Shown here: in pieces, positions 16,909-24,633 of the stretch
Position numbering within the stretch: position 1 is the stretch's first letter
Layout of the letters: each line of letters begins with the position of its first letter
DNA from: JANWHF01 sp036276235
GTDB taxonomy: Bacteria > Planctomycetota > Phycisphaerae > Tepidisphaerales > Tepidisphaeraceae
Length of the DNA stretch: 42,380 nucleotides
Direction: 5' to 3'
Assembly (NCBI GenBank): GCA_036276235.1
Contig: DATBDZ010000019.1
Location: forward strand, 1 to 42,380
Notes under the pieces: generated by a model
Told to the model about the DNA's origin: nothing
Seen by the model: only the letters and a program-made list of their open reading frames with translations
The model's database searches: none
Program-made: the position numbers and the translations under genes

Positions 16909-17023
16909 CACAGACCTCCAGGTCAACGCACTTCCCGTTCCAAGTTTGTTATCGGAACAGTCGGGCGGGGACTTGGAAAAATTGAAGGGAATGTTTTGGG
17001 GGAGGGTTATGGGACAGTCGGAA

Positions 17024-17136
17024 GGTCCTTTGTCATTGGTCATTAGTCGTTGGTCATTCGTCGCTCGTCGGGCCCTTGCAGAAGGGGGCGGAAGAATCAC
17101 AAAGGACAAATGACCAATGACCAATGACAAAGGACC
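17024..17136. repeat. GGTCCTTTGTCATTGGTCATT palindromic repeat
   Basis: The left arm GGTCCTTTGTCATTGGTCAT (17024 on) is mirrored by ATGACCAATGACAAAGGACC (to 17136). Between them are further degenerate TTGGTCATT/AATGACCAA units and a GC-rich centre. It fills the leuS upstream region and ends 24 bp before the leuS start. Confidence 0.9.
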
Positions 17137-17160
17137 AGTTATTGCCCTATATTCCCCCAG

Positions 17161-20064
17161 ATGCCTTACAACTTCACGACGATCGAGAAGAAATGGCAGG
17201 AATACTGGCGGGCGAACAGGTCGTTTGCCGCGCTGGATCCGGCGGATGCGGGCCAGATGCCCAAGGCATTTGTGCTTGATATGTTCCCCTACCCCAGCGG
17301 GGCCGGGCTGCATGTGGGGCATCCGGAGGGGTACACCGCCACCGATATTTACTCGCGCTACCTGCGCATGCGCGGGTACAACGTGCTGCATCCGATGGGG
17401 TGGGATGCGTTTGGTCTGCCCGCGGAGCAGTATGCAATCAATAATAATGTCCATCCCGGCATCGAAACCGAGCGAAATATCCAGAACTTTCGGCGGCAGA
17501 TCCAGATGCTGGGCCTCAGCTACGACTGGGATCGCGAGGTCAACACCACCGATCCGCGCTACTACCGCTGGACGCAGTGGATCTTCCTGCAGCTCTTCAA
17601 CAGCTACTTCGACCCCATCCAGAACAAGGCGATGCCGATCGCGCATCTGCAAAATGAGCTGTTTAATGAGAATCTCGTGGTCGGCCCGGATGGCTCCGTT
17701 CGCATCAATCCCGCGCAGGAAGGGATGGAAGAAATCGCCGGCGAAGTGCGGATCGAACGGCTGTGGCGCGAGCTTTCTCCCGAAGAACAGCGCGATGTCA
17801 TCGACGGCCAGCGATTGGCCTACATCGATGAAGTGCCCGTGAACTGGTGTCCGGCACTGGGCACGGTGCTCTCCAATGAGGAAGTGATCGATGGCCGCAG
17901 TGAACGCGGAAATCATGCCGTCGAACGCCGCCCGATGCGGCAATGGATGCTGCGCATCACCGCCTACGCGGATCGGCTCGTGGATGATCTGAACCTGCTC
18001 GAATGGCCCGAATCGCTCAAGGAGATGCAGCGCAACTGGATCGGCAAGAGCACCGGCGCGTATATCGATTTCGACATCGCGCCCGCCGAGGGAGTGCCGG
18101 CGACGCCAGCTTCGGAAGATGAACCCGACGATCTGAGCTTCACCGTTTTCACGACGCGGCCAGATACGCTGTATGGCGCAACGTACGTCGTGCTCGCGCC
18201 CGAGCATCCGCTGATCGATCGCATCACGCCTCCGTCGCATCGAGCGGCGGTCGAAGCGTATCGCGCGCAGGTCGCTTCCCGCAGCGATCGCGATCGCATG
18301 GAGAATAAGGAAAAGACCGGCGTCTTCACCGGTGCTTATGCACTGCATCCGCTGACCGGCGAAAAGATTCCGCTCTACATCGCCGACTATGTGCTGATCA
18401 CCTACGGTACCGGCGCGATCATGGCGGTTCCCGCGCACGATGAGCGCGACTACGAATTTGCCGTCAAATTTAAGATTCTGATCCGCACGGTCGTCATGCC
18501 GGCCGGCGGGCATCTGCCGCCGGAGGGGAAGGCGTTTGTCGAGGAAGGCGTCGCGGTCAATTCGCCGCTGATCAACAACTTGCCGACATTGCAGGCCAAG
18601 GAGCGGATGATCGCGCATCTGGAGGAGCAGGATCTTGGCCGCCGCGCGGTGACATATAAGCTGCGCGATTGGCTCTTCAGCCGGCAGCGCTACTGGGGCG
18701 AGCCGTTTCCGATTTTGCTGGATGAGCAGGATCGCCCGACGGCGGTGGATGAGTCGGAGCTTCCGGTGGAGCTGCCGCCGCTTTCGGATTTCAAGCCGAC
18801 AGGTACGCCCGAGCCGCCGCTTACCAAGGCCACCGACTGGGTTCGCGTATCGCGCGGCGGTCAGGTTTACATGCGCGAAACCAACACGATGCCGCAATGG
18901 GCCGGATCGTGCTGGTATTACCTGCGCTACATCGATCCGAATAACGAGGAACGATTCGTCGATCCGGCGAAGGAAAAATACTGGATGCCGGTCGATCTGT
19001 ACGTCGGCGGCGTCGAGCATGCCGTCCTGCATCTGCTCTACTCGCGGTTTTGGCATAAGGTGTTGTTTGATCTGGGCCATGTCTCAACGCCGGAGCCATT
19101 CCGAAGGCTCATCAATCAAGGCCTGATTCTCGGTGAGATGGAGTTTCACACGTTCACGGCGGCGGATGGATCGGCCGTCGGCGCGATCGAGCTGACCGAC
19201 ATCCACGAAGAGCCGACGCCGCAAGGACCGCGGCAAGTTGGAGTCCACAAGGAAACCGGCGAGCGTTACGTCGGCGTGCGCGTCAATCCGGATGACGTCG
19301 AAAAGCGCGGCGATCGCTTCGTCCTCAAATCCAATCCCAACATCACCGTCGATGCCCGCGCGTTCAAGATGAGCAAGAGCCGCGGCAACGTCGTCAATCC
19401 CGACGAAATCGTCGGCGGATATGGCGCCGATGTCTTCCGTCTCTACGAAATGTACATGGGCCCCTTGGAGGCCCAGAAGCCGTGGAACACGCGCGATATC
19501 ATCGGCATGACGCGCTTCCTCAACTCCGTCTGGCGAAACTTCATGGGCTCGGACGAAAACGCGCCGCCAAAGCCCAATGTGATCGACGGCCCGGTCCCCG
19601 AGGACCTCGATCGCCAGATGCACCGCGCGATCAAGAAGGTCGGCGAAGATATCGCCGACCTCCGCTTCAACACCGCGATCGCCGAGCTGATCAAACTGAA
19701 TAACTCCCTGACCGGCGGCGGCCCAATCAGCCGCGGCTTGGCGGAAAATTTCGTGCTCATGCTCGCCCCCTTCGCGCCGCATCTGGCCGAGGAACTGTGG
19801 CAGGCGCTGGGACATGACAAATCCCTGGCACGTCATCCCTGGCCCAAGTTCGATCCAGCCAGGCTGATCGAAACAACCCTGGAATTGCCCGTACAAGTAA
19901 ACGGCAAACTCCGCGACAAGATCATGGTCCCCGCGGACGCCGACGAGCAGACGATCCTGACCACCGCCGAGAGCGCGGAAAAGGTCCGCCCGTGGCTGGA
20001 AGGAAAAACCATCCGCAAACGGCTGTATGTGCCGAAGAAACTCGTGAATCTGGTGGTGAGCTAG
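17161..20064 (+). CDS. leuS: Leucine--tRNA ligase
   Basis: 967 aa, cytosolic class Ia aminoacyl-tRNA synthetase that charges tRNA-Leu. The HIGH signature is in FPYPSGAGLHVGHPEGY (HVGH at 51-54). The CP1 editing domain contains TTRPDTLYGATYVVLAPEHP and GAIMAVPAHDERDYEFA. KMSKS is at 736-740 within FKMSKSRGNVVNPDE, with the anticodon-binding domain after it. It is about 100 residues longer than the E. coli enzyme; extra sequence lies before KMSKS (about residues 655-735). No T-box or leader is visible; the upstream region is a palindromic repeat. No strong ribosome site precedes the ATG. Confidence 0.97.
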   Translation: MPYNFTTIEKKWQEYWRANRSFAALDPADAGQMPKAFVLDMFPYPSGAGLHVGHPEGYTATDIYSRYLRMRGYNVLHPMGWDAFGLPAEQYAINNNVHPGIETERNIQNFRRQIQMLGLSYDWDREVNTTDPRYYRWTQWIFLQLFNSYFDPIQNKAMPIAHLQNELFNENLVVGPDGSVRINPAQEGMEEIAGEVRIERLWRELSPEEQRDVIDGQRLAYIDEVPVNWCPALGTVLSNEEVIDGRSERGNHAVERRPMRQWMLRITAYADRLVDDLNLLEWPESLKEMQRNWIGKSTGAYIDFDIAPAEGVPATPASEDEPDDLSFTVFTTRPDTLYGATYVVLAPEHPLIDRITPPSHRAAVEAYRAQVASRSDRDRMENKEKTGVFTGAYALHPLTGEKIPLYIADYVLITYGTGAIMAVPAHDERDYEFAVKFKILIRTVVMPAGGHLPPEGKAFVEEGVAVNSPLINNLPTLQAKERMIAHLEEQDLGRRAVTYKLRDWLFSRQRYWGEPFPILLDEQDRPTAVDESELPVELPPLSDFKPTGTPEPPLTKATDWVRVSRGGQVYMRETNTMPQWAGSCWYYLRYIDPNNEERFVDPAKEKYWMPVDLYVGGVEHAVLHLLYSRFWHKVLFDLGHVSTPEPFRRLINQGLILGEMEFHTFTAADGSAVGAIELTDIHEEPTPQGPRQVGVHKETGERYVGVRVNPDDVEKRGDRFVLKSNPNITVDARAFKMSKSRGNVVNPDEIVGGYGADVFRLYEMYMGPLEAQKPWNTRDIIGMTRFLNSVWRNFMGSDENAPPKPNVIDGPVPEDLDRQMHRAIKKVGEDIADLRFNTAIAELIKLNNSLTGGGPISRGLAENFVLMLAPFAPHLAEELWQALGHDKSLARHPWPKFDPARLIETTLELPVQVNGKLRDKIMVPADADEQTILTTAESAEKVRPWLEGKTIRKRLYVPKKLVNLVVS

Positions 20065-20080
20065 CACGTTCGTTAACGTG

Positions 20081-20280
20081 AAATCCGAAACCCGAATCCC
20101 CGAAATCCGAATCAATGACGAAATCCGAATGACGAACTTAAAACTGATGTCACGCGAAGCTACGAAGAGACGAATCGCTGCTTTGAGATTTTCTTCGCAA
20201 CTTCGTCTCTTCGCGTGACATCTTTTCGGAATTCAGGCATTCGGAATTGATTCGGGTTTCGGGGATTCGGGTTTCGGAAT
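20081..20280. repeat. Nested palindrome: two repeat families, one inside the other
   Basis: Outer arms: CCGAAACCCGAATCCCCGAA and onwards (from 20085) against TTCGGGGATTCGGGTTTCGG (to 20278). Inside, at 20147-20222, a different palindrome has arms ATGTCACGCGAAGC...ACGAAGAGACGAA and TTCGTCTCTTCGCGTGACAT. The inner family also occurs as a single arm at about 5160-5205. The block fills the gap between leuS and the CYTH gene. Confidence 0.85.
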
Positions 20281-20322
20281 TTGCCAGTTCGTTATTCAAT
20301 GTCGTTTCAGATTGAGAGAAAG

Positions 20323-20898
20323 ATGCCCGTAGAAATTGAAGCAAAGATGAGCGTCGAGGGATTGGCCGCTACGCGGACGAAAGTTCTCGAAGTCGGCGGC
20401 AAGCTGCTCGGCAAATACCTTGAAACCAACACGTTCTTCGATTCCGAGGACCGCTCGCTGCTTGCCGCCGACAAGGGCCTGCGGCTGCGGCACAAGCGGA
20501 ACATCGACACCGGCGAAGAGCACTACATCATCACCTACAAAGGCCCCCGCCAGCCCGGCGCGCTCAAGAGCCGCGAGGAGGTCGAGCTGATGGTCGAGGG
20601 CGCGGCCGAAACGGTAAAGCTCATGGAATGCCTCGGCTATCGCCCCGTCCTCTCCTTCGAGAAACGCCGCGAAAGCTTCGCACTCGATGGCTGCGAAGTA
20701 GACCTGGATGAGCTTCCGTACCTGGGAACCTACGTCGAAGTAGAAGGCCCCAGCGAGCAGGCCGTCATGCGAGTGCGGCAGACGCTGGGCCTCTCCGATC
20801 GCCCGCTGATCAAGGCCGGCTACGTCTCGATGCTCTCGAGCTACCTACAGGAACGCGGGAAGAATCAGCGGGAAATTAAGTTCGGGGCACCGCTTTGA
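20323..20898 (+). CDS. CYTH-domain protein (CyaB/ThTPase-like)
   Basis: 191 aa, one CYTH triphosphate tunnel domain. The N-terminal E-x-E-x-K signature is PVEIEAK (Glu4, Glu6, Lys8). Inside follow FFDSEDRSLLAADKGLRLRH, the ITYKGPRQPG strand with basic residues, SREEVELMVEG, FEKRRESF, and LDELPYLGTYVEVEGP, which supply the acidic and basic tunnel-lining residues. Family members are class IV adenylyl cyclases or inorganic/thiamine triphosphatases; which one applies cannot be read here. The ATG at 20323 is preferred because it gives the canonical short N-terminus; in-frame earlier starts lie in repeat sequence. Confidence 0.88.
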   Translation: MPVEIEAKMSVEGLAATRTKVLEVGGKLLGKYLETNTFFDSEDRSLLAADKGLRLRHKRNIDTGEEHYIITYKGPRQPGALKSREEVELMVEGAAETVKLMECLGYRPVLSFEKRRESFALDGCEVDLDELPYLGTYVEVEGPSEQAVMRVRQTLGLSDRPLIKAGYVSMLSSYLQERGKNQREIKFGAPL

Positions 20899-21035
20899 AC
20901 TCGACGCCAAAACGAGGTTTGAGGATGGAGGATTGAGAATAGCGCCGTTCGCTGTTGCGCTATCTTCAGTTTTCCCGGCTCGCGCCATCCTCAATCTTCC
21001 ATTTTCTATCCTCGTATTCCCGCCAGCACCCGGCG

Positions 21036-21098
21036 ATGAAACGAAATGAATCAAATTTTAAATCATTTCGTTTCATCTACTCCTGTTGCATGTTTCAT
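21036..21098 (-). repeat. 63-bp dispersed repeat, copy 2
   Basis: Reverse-complement relative of 3121-3183. ATGAAACGAAATGA (21036-21049) and TCATTTCGTTTCAT (21063-21076) form a perfect 14-bp stem with a 13-nt AT loop. Confidence 0.8.
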
Positions 21099-21118
21099 TG
21101 CGTTTGGCGCATCCCGAT

Positions 21119-21185
21119 CCGCGAAGCCGGCAAGCGGCGTAGGGATTGCGATGTTCTCCCGTTCCGCCGCTCGCCGGCTTCGCGG
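21119..21185. repeat. GC-rich inverted repeat
   Basis: CCGCGAAGCCGGCAAGCGGC(G) at 21119-21139 faces CGCCGCTCGCCGGCTTCGCG(G) at 21165-21185: 21-nt arms with a single mismatch. Confidence 0.85.
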
Positions 21186-21298
21186 ACCCTCCATCGCTCC
21201 CTTCGCCTTGGTCGATGCACCGTCTCGCACCGAATTTTGCACCATTCGGTTGCATCTGCAATGGTTGCACGTTGCATTGCGTCCAGCAGAAACAGATA

Positions 21299-21406
21299 TC
21301 AACCGCAGAAGAGATATCAACCGCAGATGAACGCAGATGAACGCGGATAATTAAATACCCTCTCCTGCATTGATCTGCGTTCATCCGCGTTCATCTGCGG
21401 TTGATC
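21299..21406. repeat. ATCAACCGCAGATGAACGCAG palindromic repeat
   Basis: ATCAACCGCAGATGAACGCA with GATGAACGCGGAT (from about 21318) is mirrored by ATCTGCGTTCATCCGCGTTC with ATCTGCGGTTGAT (to 21404). An extra partial left arm precedes at 21299. A T run follows (CCTTTTTTTC). Confidence 0.88.
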
Positions 21407-22071
21407 CTTTTTTTCGCGCACCACAATTCAACAAACGGCGCAACATTTTGCCGAATCCTCAGAGGATTGAGCCGCATGAGCGCAGAGCCGCGATCGAGCT
21501 GCGAGCACATCGCCGCGCTCTCCGCGGCCTCTGCGGCCAATTTCCGAGCAAGCAATGACAACAAAAACCATACATTATATATAATGTCTCGGCTGAGTTT
21601 CAGGTTTCCAGTTTCCGGTTTCGAGAACGGAACGCACGCCCAACCTCCTCGCGCCACCCGAAACTTGACTTCGGCGAGGTCAGTCGAGTCGAAACTTGAA
21701 ACCCAAACAGCGAACGCCAGCCCGACCCACGGCTCACACACCGCCTCTACTATAAGGCAAAAAGTTTACATTGTGGTTTGTAACCCAGTGCCAGTTAACG
21801 ATTTACAGAATATGACCCCCTCCCCCGACTTTTCCTCGCGCAAGTGCTTGATGTAACATTACTTGCAATTTGTCGCACTGACAAAACCGACCGCAAAGTT
21901 ATAAAAATCCGAAAATCTTTCGTCTCGCCGAACTCTCTGCGGGCGCAGAGGTTACGGCAGAAGAATTTTCGGCGACGGCGCGCAAATCGCTATGACTTTA
22001 TGGCGGCCCAGCGATCCACCGGGGTCCGTCAACGGTGGACAAGCAGGAAAAGAGCGAGCCGAGCTCGCAAT

Positions 22072-22091
22072 TCGCACTTGACCACTTGACC
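22072..22091 (+). repeat. Left 20-bp inverted repeat of the AT-richer operon
   Basis: TCGCACTTGACCACTTGACC. Its exact reverse complement is at 24423-24442, on the other side of the methyltransferase-cupin-membrane operon. This is the arrangement of terminal inverted repeats, although no target duplication or transposase is seen. Confidence 0.75.
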
Positions 22092-22137
22092 GTTTTCTGC
22101 GCCTTGACCCGTTTTCTGCGTTGACCCGTTTTCTGCG
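22085..22137 (+). repeat. Three tandem TTGACC(C)GTTTTCTGCG units
   Basis: Units of 17-18 bp start at about 22085, 22103 and 22121. Each contains TTGAC, a -35-like core. They lie upstream of the operon at 22232 and could be an operator array or a slipped repeat. TTGACG at about 22149 is followed 16 bp later by TAGAAA, a possible promoter. Confidence 0.65.
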
Positions 22138-22231
22138 TTTGATGACGTTGACGCTCTCTTTTTGGCCTGTAGAAACCTAAGCTTGGTTTATAAGGGCAGT
22201 TGGCCGATTGGACGCTACCATTCGCCACCGG

Positions 22232-23026
22232 ATGAACTCAGTTACCGACCAATATCGCCGGGTATTTAACTCAGAACATTATCTAGCCGCGTTTGAGCGG
22301 TTCCGTCGCTTAACCATGACTGCAAGCGCCTTCTGGCGGGGCAAGTTCGCCGATGCTCTTAGGTCATTTGACGGAGAGCTCCTGACGGTTGTGGACGTGG
22401 CTTCCGGATACGGCCGATTTGTGCCTCTGTTTGACAAAGCTTTTGGATCTCGCCGGGGGCGAATCTTTGCCATCGATTCATCTCCGCTGATGATCCATGC
22501 CCTGCAGCGACGATTTCAAGGGCGCAACGATATTACGATTGTTCAGACAGAGGCCCAGACATGGACTCCGCCAACATCCGCACATCTCACGTTCATTTCA
22601 GAGGCGCTGCATCTGTTCGCCTCGCCGCGCCAGCTCTTTAGCCGAATCAAGCCTTATTTGGCGCCCGGTGGCACACTGATGTTGCGAGTATCCTCGCATG
22701 CCCAAATTTCAAGCATCGAATGGCTTGAAGATTTTGGGCTCCTAAATCGTGATAAGTGTCGAACCCTTGATGTTCCCAGCCTGATACAAATGCTCAACGA
22801 ATGCGGAATAACAGATGTTAGCACTCATCCCGTCGACGAATCCTCGTGGATGCCAGCTGCCGATTATAGGCGCATGCTTGCCGCACGTTCATTTAGCATC
22901 CTTGGATCACTTTCGAGTGAAGAAATGGAGGTGGGTCTTCGTAAAGTCGATCGGCGTATTGCCGGACAAAAGAGAATTTGGCGTAGTTCCCTTATGACTG
23001 CCGTTATCGCAAAGGTGAAACCATGA
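22232..23026 (+). CDS. Class I SAM-dependent methyltransferase
   Basis: 264 aa. Motif I is TVVDVASGYGRFVPLF (about residues 52-67; the usual second Gly-rich position is Ser-Gly-Tyr-Gly), then IFAIDSSPLMI as the acidic strand 2, HLTFISEALHLF as motif II, and PYLAPGGTLMLRVS as the post-motif III loop. The C-terminal part (about 175-264) is not a known domain. It is the first of three tightly packed genes and overlaps the cupin gene by 4 bp (ATGA). Base use is visibly more AT-rich than in leuS or cimA, which suggests import. Start ATG at 22232; a TTG eight codons earlier is possible. The acceptor is unknown. Confidence 0.85.
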   Translation: MNSVTDQYRRVFNSEHYLAAFERFRRLTMTASAFWRGKFADALRSFDGELLTVVDVASGYGRFVPLFDKAFGSRRGRIFAIDSSPLMIHALQRRFQGRNDITIVQTEAQTWTPPTSAHLTFISEALHLFASPRQLFSRIKPYLAPGGTLMLRVSSHAQISSIEWLEDFGLLNRDKCRTLDVPSLIQMLNECGITDVSTHPVDESSWMPAADYRRMLAARSFSILGSLSSEEMEVGLRKVDRRIAGQKRIWRSSLMTAVIAKVKP

Positions 23027-23388
23027 GACGCACGTTTATTCAGAAACTGCTACAGGAAATTCCCATTGAAGGCGCACACGGTGGCACAGGTCGCCGGCAG
23101 ATGCTGCTTTCCAAGGAGGACGATGTCTGCACCTCATTGCAGGCTGTGACGAAGGGGTATTTGGATCCAGGTGGCGTGTTCGACTGGCATCATCATGATG
23201 GAGTCGACGAGTTTTTTATAGTTTTAACGGGCAGTGGCACGATCACATACGATCTGGGTCAGGAGCACGTAAAGCGGACGTACGAGGCTGGGTCTATTTT
23301 CAACTCGCCTGCGGGGATGCCACATCGAATTGAAGCAGACGGGCCGACCGCAAGCGAATTCATATTCGTCCGACTTGCAGCCACCTAG
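23023..23388 (+). CDS. Cupin-domain protein
   Basis: 121 aa, a single cupin barrel. Both cupin motifs are complete: H56-x-H58-x4-E63-x6-G70 in DWHHHDGVDEFFIVLTGSG, and G90-x5-P96-x-G98-x2-H101 in AGSIFNSPAGMPHRIE. Three His and one Glu should bind a metal. Such proteins are dioxygenases, isomerases or sensors of small molecules. It starts within the last codon of the methyltransferase gene (4-bp overlap), so the two are translationally coupled. Whether it acts on the methyltransferase product or senses a ligand is not decidable. Confidence 0.9.
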   Translation: MRRTFIQKLLQEIPIEGAHGGTGRRQMLLSKEDDVCTSLQAVTKGYLDPGGVFDWHHHDGVDEFFIVLTGSGTITYDLGQEHVKRTYEAGSIFNSPAGMPHRIEADGPTASEFIFVRLAAT

Positions 23389-23411
23389 TTAATAGTAAAG
23401 CCGGAGGACGA

Positions 23412-24173
23412 ATGAATCTTCTAAAACGAATCCTAGTTCGCCTGATTACCATCGGTGGTATCGTTGGCCTTTTGGTCTCGGCCTTTGTGCTCATATTCTG
23501 GTCCTGGCTGGATTCTTTCAACTTCTTTCATGCTCAGGCAAGCGGCCTTCCGAAGCAAATGGTCGGAATGGCAGTTGGCTCCTTTACAGCGCTTGGGGTC
23601 GGAATCTACGACGAGTTGAAGCGTATCATGCCGGAGCGATCGGTCGAGGGAGTATATTTCGAGCAAATCAATGAAGCTGTTAAAGCCGCGTTCAAGAATC
23701 GACGGGGGCGCAGAAACGGCCACGTGCGGATATTTGCCAGTACATCGGAAATAATCGCGCCAGCAATTCGCGAGAGTCGAGAGCGTATTGCCAAGTGTGA
23801 AATCCTATTGCAACACTTTGACCCGAACAGCTCAATTCCGAAAGACCGCGTCATGGCCGGCAAAGTCCAGATGTTTACACAAAGTTGGAAGGATAGGGTC
23901 CGTCAACGTCAAATAGATGAATTAAGTGTCTGGACCTACAGCGGGCATCCTCAGATGTATTTCATTATTATTGACGACGACGCTTTAGTCACGGGTTTGT
24001 TTTACACATCGGCTGACGACAGTCATACGGTGGCCTTTATGGAGCCACTTTTGATTAACGGGTCGTCGCCCACTGCCTGTCAGATTATCCACAACTACAT
24101 CCTTTATTTCGAACATGTCATCGAGCTCAGTGGCGACCCCATGTGTACGGCAGGCCGGAGTCATGAAGTCTAA
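23412..24173 (+). CDS. Membrane-anchored protein of unknown function (253 aa)
   Basis: A strong transmembrane helix at about 10-34 (ITIGGIVGLLVSAFVLIFWS) and a weaker hydrophobic stretch at about 49-66 are followed by a cytoplasmic-type soluble domain. That domain has an order recalling phospholipase D-like folds: HVRIFASTSEIIAPAIRES, AKCEILLQHFDP, and MYFIIIDDDALVTGLFYTSA. The catalytic H-x-K-x4-D motif is absent (GHPQMYFIIIDDD is in its place). It might be a binding or effector domain. RBS GGAGG about 7 bp upstream. It follows the cupin gene by 23 bp and shares its AT-richer base use. I do not recognise a named family. Confidence 0.7.
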   Translation: MNLLKRILVRLITIGGIVGLLVSAFVLIFWSWLDSFNFFHAQASGLPKQMVGMAVGSFTALGVGIYDELKRIMPERSVEGVYFEQINEAVKAAFKNRRGRRNGHVRIFASTSEIIAPAIRESRERIAKCEILLQHFDPNSSIPKDRVMAGKVQMFTQSWKDRVRQRQIDELSVWTYSGHPQMYFIIIDDDALVTGLFYTSADDSHTVAFMEPLLINGSSPTACQIIHNYILYFEHVIELSGDPMCTAGRSHEV

Positions 24174-24422
24174 CATTGGTCGCCGAAAAATCGGACGCGC
24201 GCACCTGGCCGGCTTTCCGGTCCGCAATCGATAATCCAGACGCGCATGATTCTCACCTTGTCAAACTGTTTTTGATAATAATCGGGGGAGGGAATGCGAA
24301 TAAAAGTTTGCGTCACGAGTGTGCAGTAAGCAGCGATTGCGGCGGGCCCAGGAATTCGAAAAAGAGATATGTTTCAAGAAAACAGACCCCATAAACGGGG
24401 ATAAGAGCGAGGCCGGACAACG
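24174..24422. other. Gap after the imported operon
   Basis: No gene is supported. It contains a CCCC-ATAAA-GGGG hairpin (24387-24399), and AT-rich sequence without repeats seen elsewhere in the window. Confidence 0.4.
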
Positions 24423-24442
24423 GGTCAAGTGGTCAAGTGCGA
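24423..24442 (-). repeat. Right 20-bp inverted repeat of the AT-richer operon
   Basis: GGTCAAGTGGTCAAGTGCGA, the exact reverse complement of 22072-22091. The two ends span about 2.37 kb. Just outside this end the decayed cyclophilin fragment begins. Confidence 0.75.
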
Positions 24443-24503
24443 TTGAACCCGAAAACCACGTCCGATCGCCCAAGCTGTTTTCAACTTTCCCGTTTCAGCT
24501 CTT

Positions 24504-24605
24504 CATGATGCCGTCGAGTTTTGGGAATTGGCGTTCAGGTACGCCTTGCGTTCATTTTGATGCGATCCTTGTCGAGGGTGCCGCCGTGCCCGCGGCTGTT
24601 GACGC
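24504..24605 (-). pseudogene. 3' fragment of a cyclophilin-type isomerase gene
   Basis: On the minus strand the three frames together give HGGTLDKDRIK, then AYLNA, then FPKLDGI and a stop. The intact gene at 25887 ends with EYGGTPDQGRIENEG, AYLNA, KFPKLDGI. The order and spacing agree, but at least two frameshifts separate the pieces, and only the last 35 or so codons are present. The plus-strand DNA similarity (GTTTTGGGAATTGGCGTTCAG here, with one or two changes at the intact gene) shows common origin. It is a decayed duplicate 3' end about 1.4 kb from the living copy. Confidence 0.75.
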
Positions 24606-24633
24606 GCGGCGGGCGCGCGTTACCTTCGCTGTC

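Larger units (their letters stand above)
20899..22231. other. 1.3-kb gene-free repeat stack
   Basis: No gene is supported. The interval holds, in order: an imperfect palindrome with GAGGATGGAGGATTGAGAA-type arms (20915-21023); the 63-bp repeat (21036-21098); GC arms at 21119-21139 and 21165-21185; the ATCAACCGCAGATGAACG palindrome; a CTCCGCGGCCTCTGCGGCC segment (about 21519); a 16-bp perfect AT palindrome (21572-21587); AT-rich unique sequence; and TTGAC-containing tandem repeats (22085-22137). It looks like a landing zone of repeat families next to imported DNA. Confidence 0.6.

Noticed and set aside
16528..19080. A very long minus-strand open frame (about 850 codons) across leuS
   Set aside because: It is the antisense shadow of leuS; only its last 126 codons (PilZ protein, from 16908) are real, as shown by motifs and a good ribosome site.
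20064..20085. CACGTT-CGTT-AACGTG hairpin after leuS as terminator
   Set aside because: The stem is short and there is no T run; the large palindrome just downstream is a better candidate for the transcript end.
21391..21856. Open frames on both strands in the repeat stack
   Set aside because: They translate palindromic repeat sequence and have no conserved features.
23412..24173. Active phospholipase D (HKD) enzyme
   Set aside because: The order of strands recalls the fold, but no H-x-K-x4-D motif is present.
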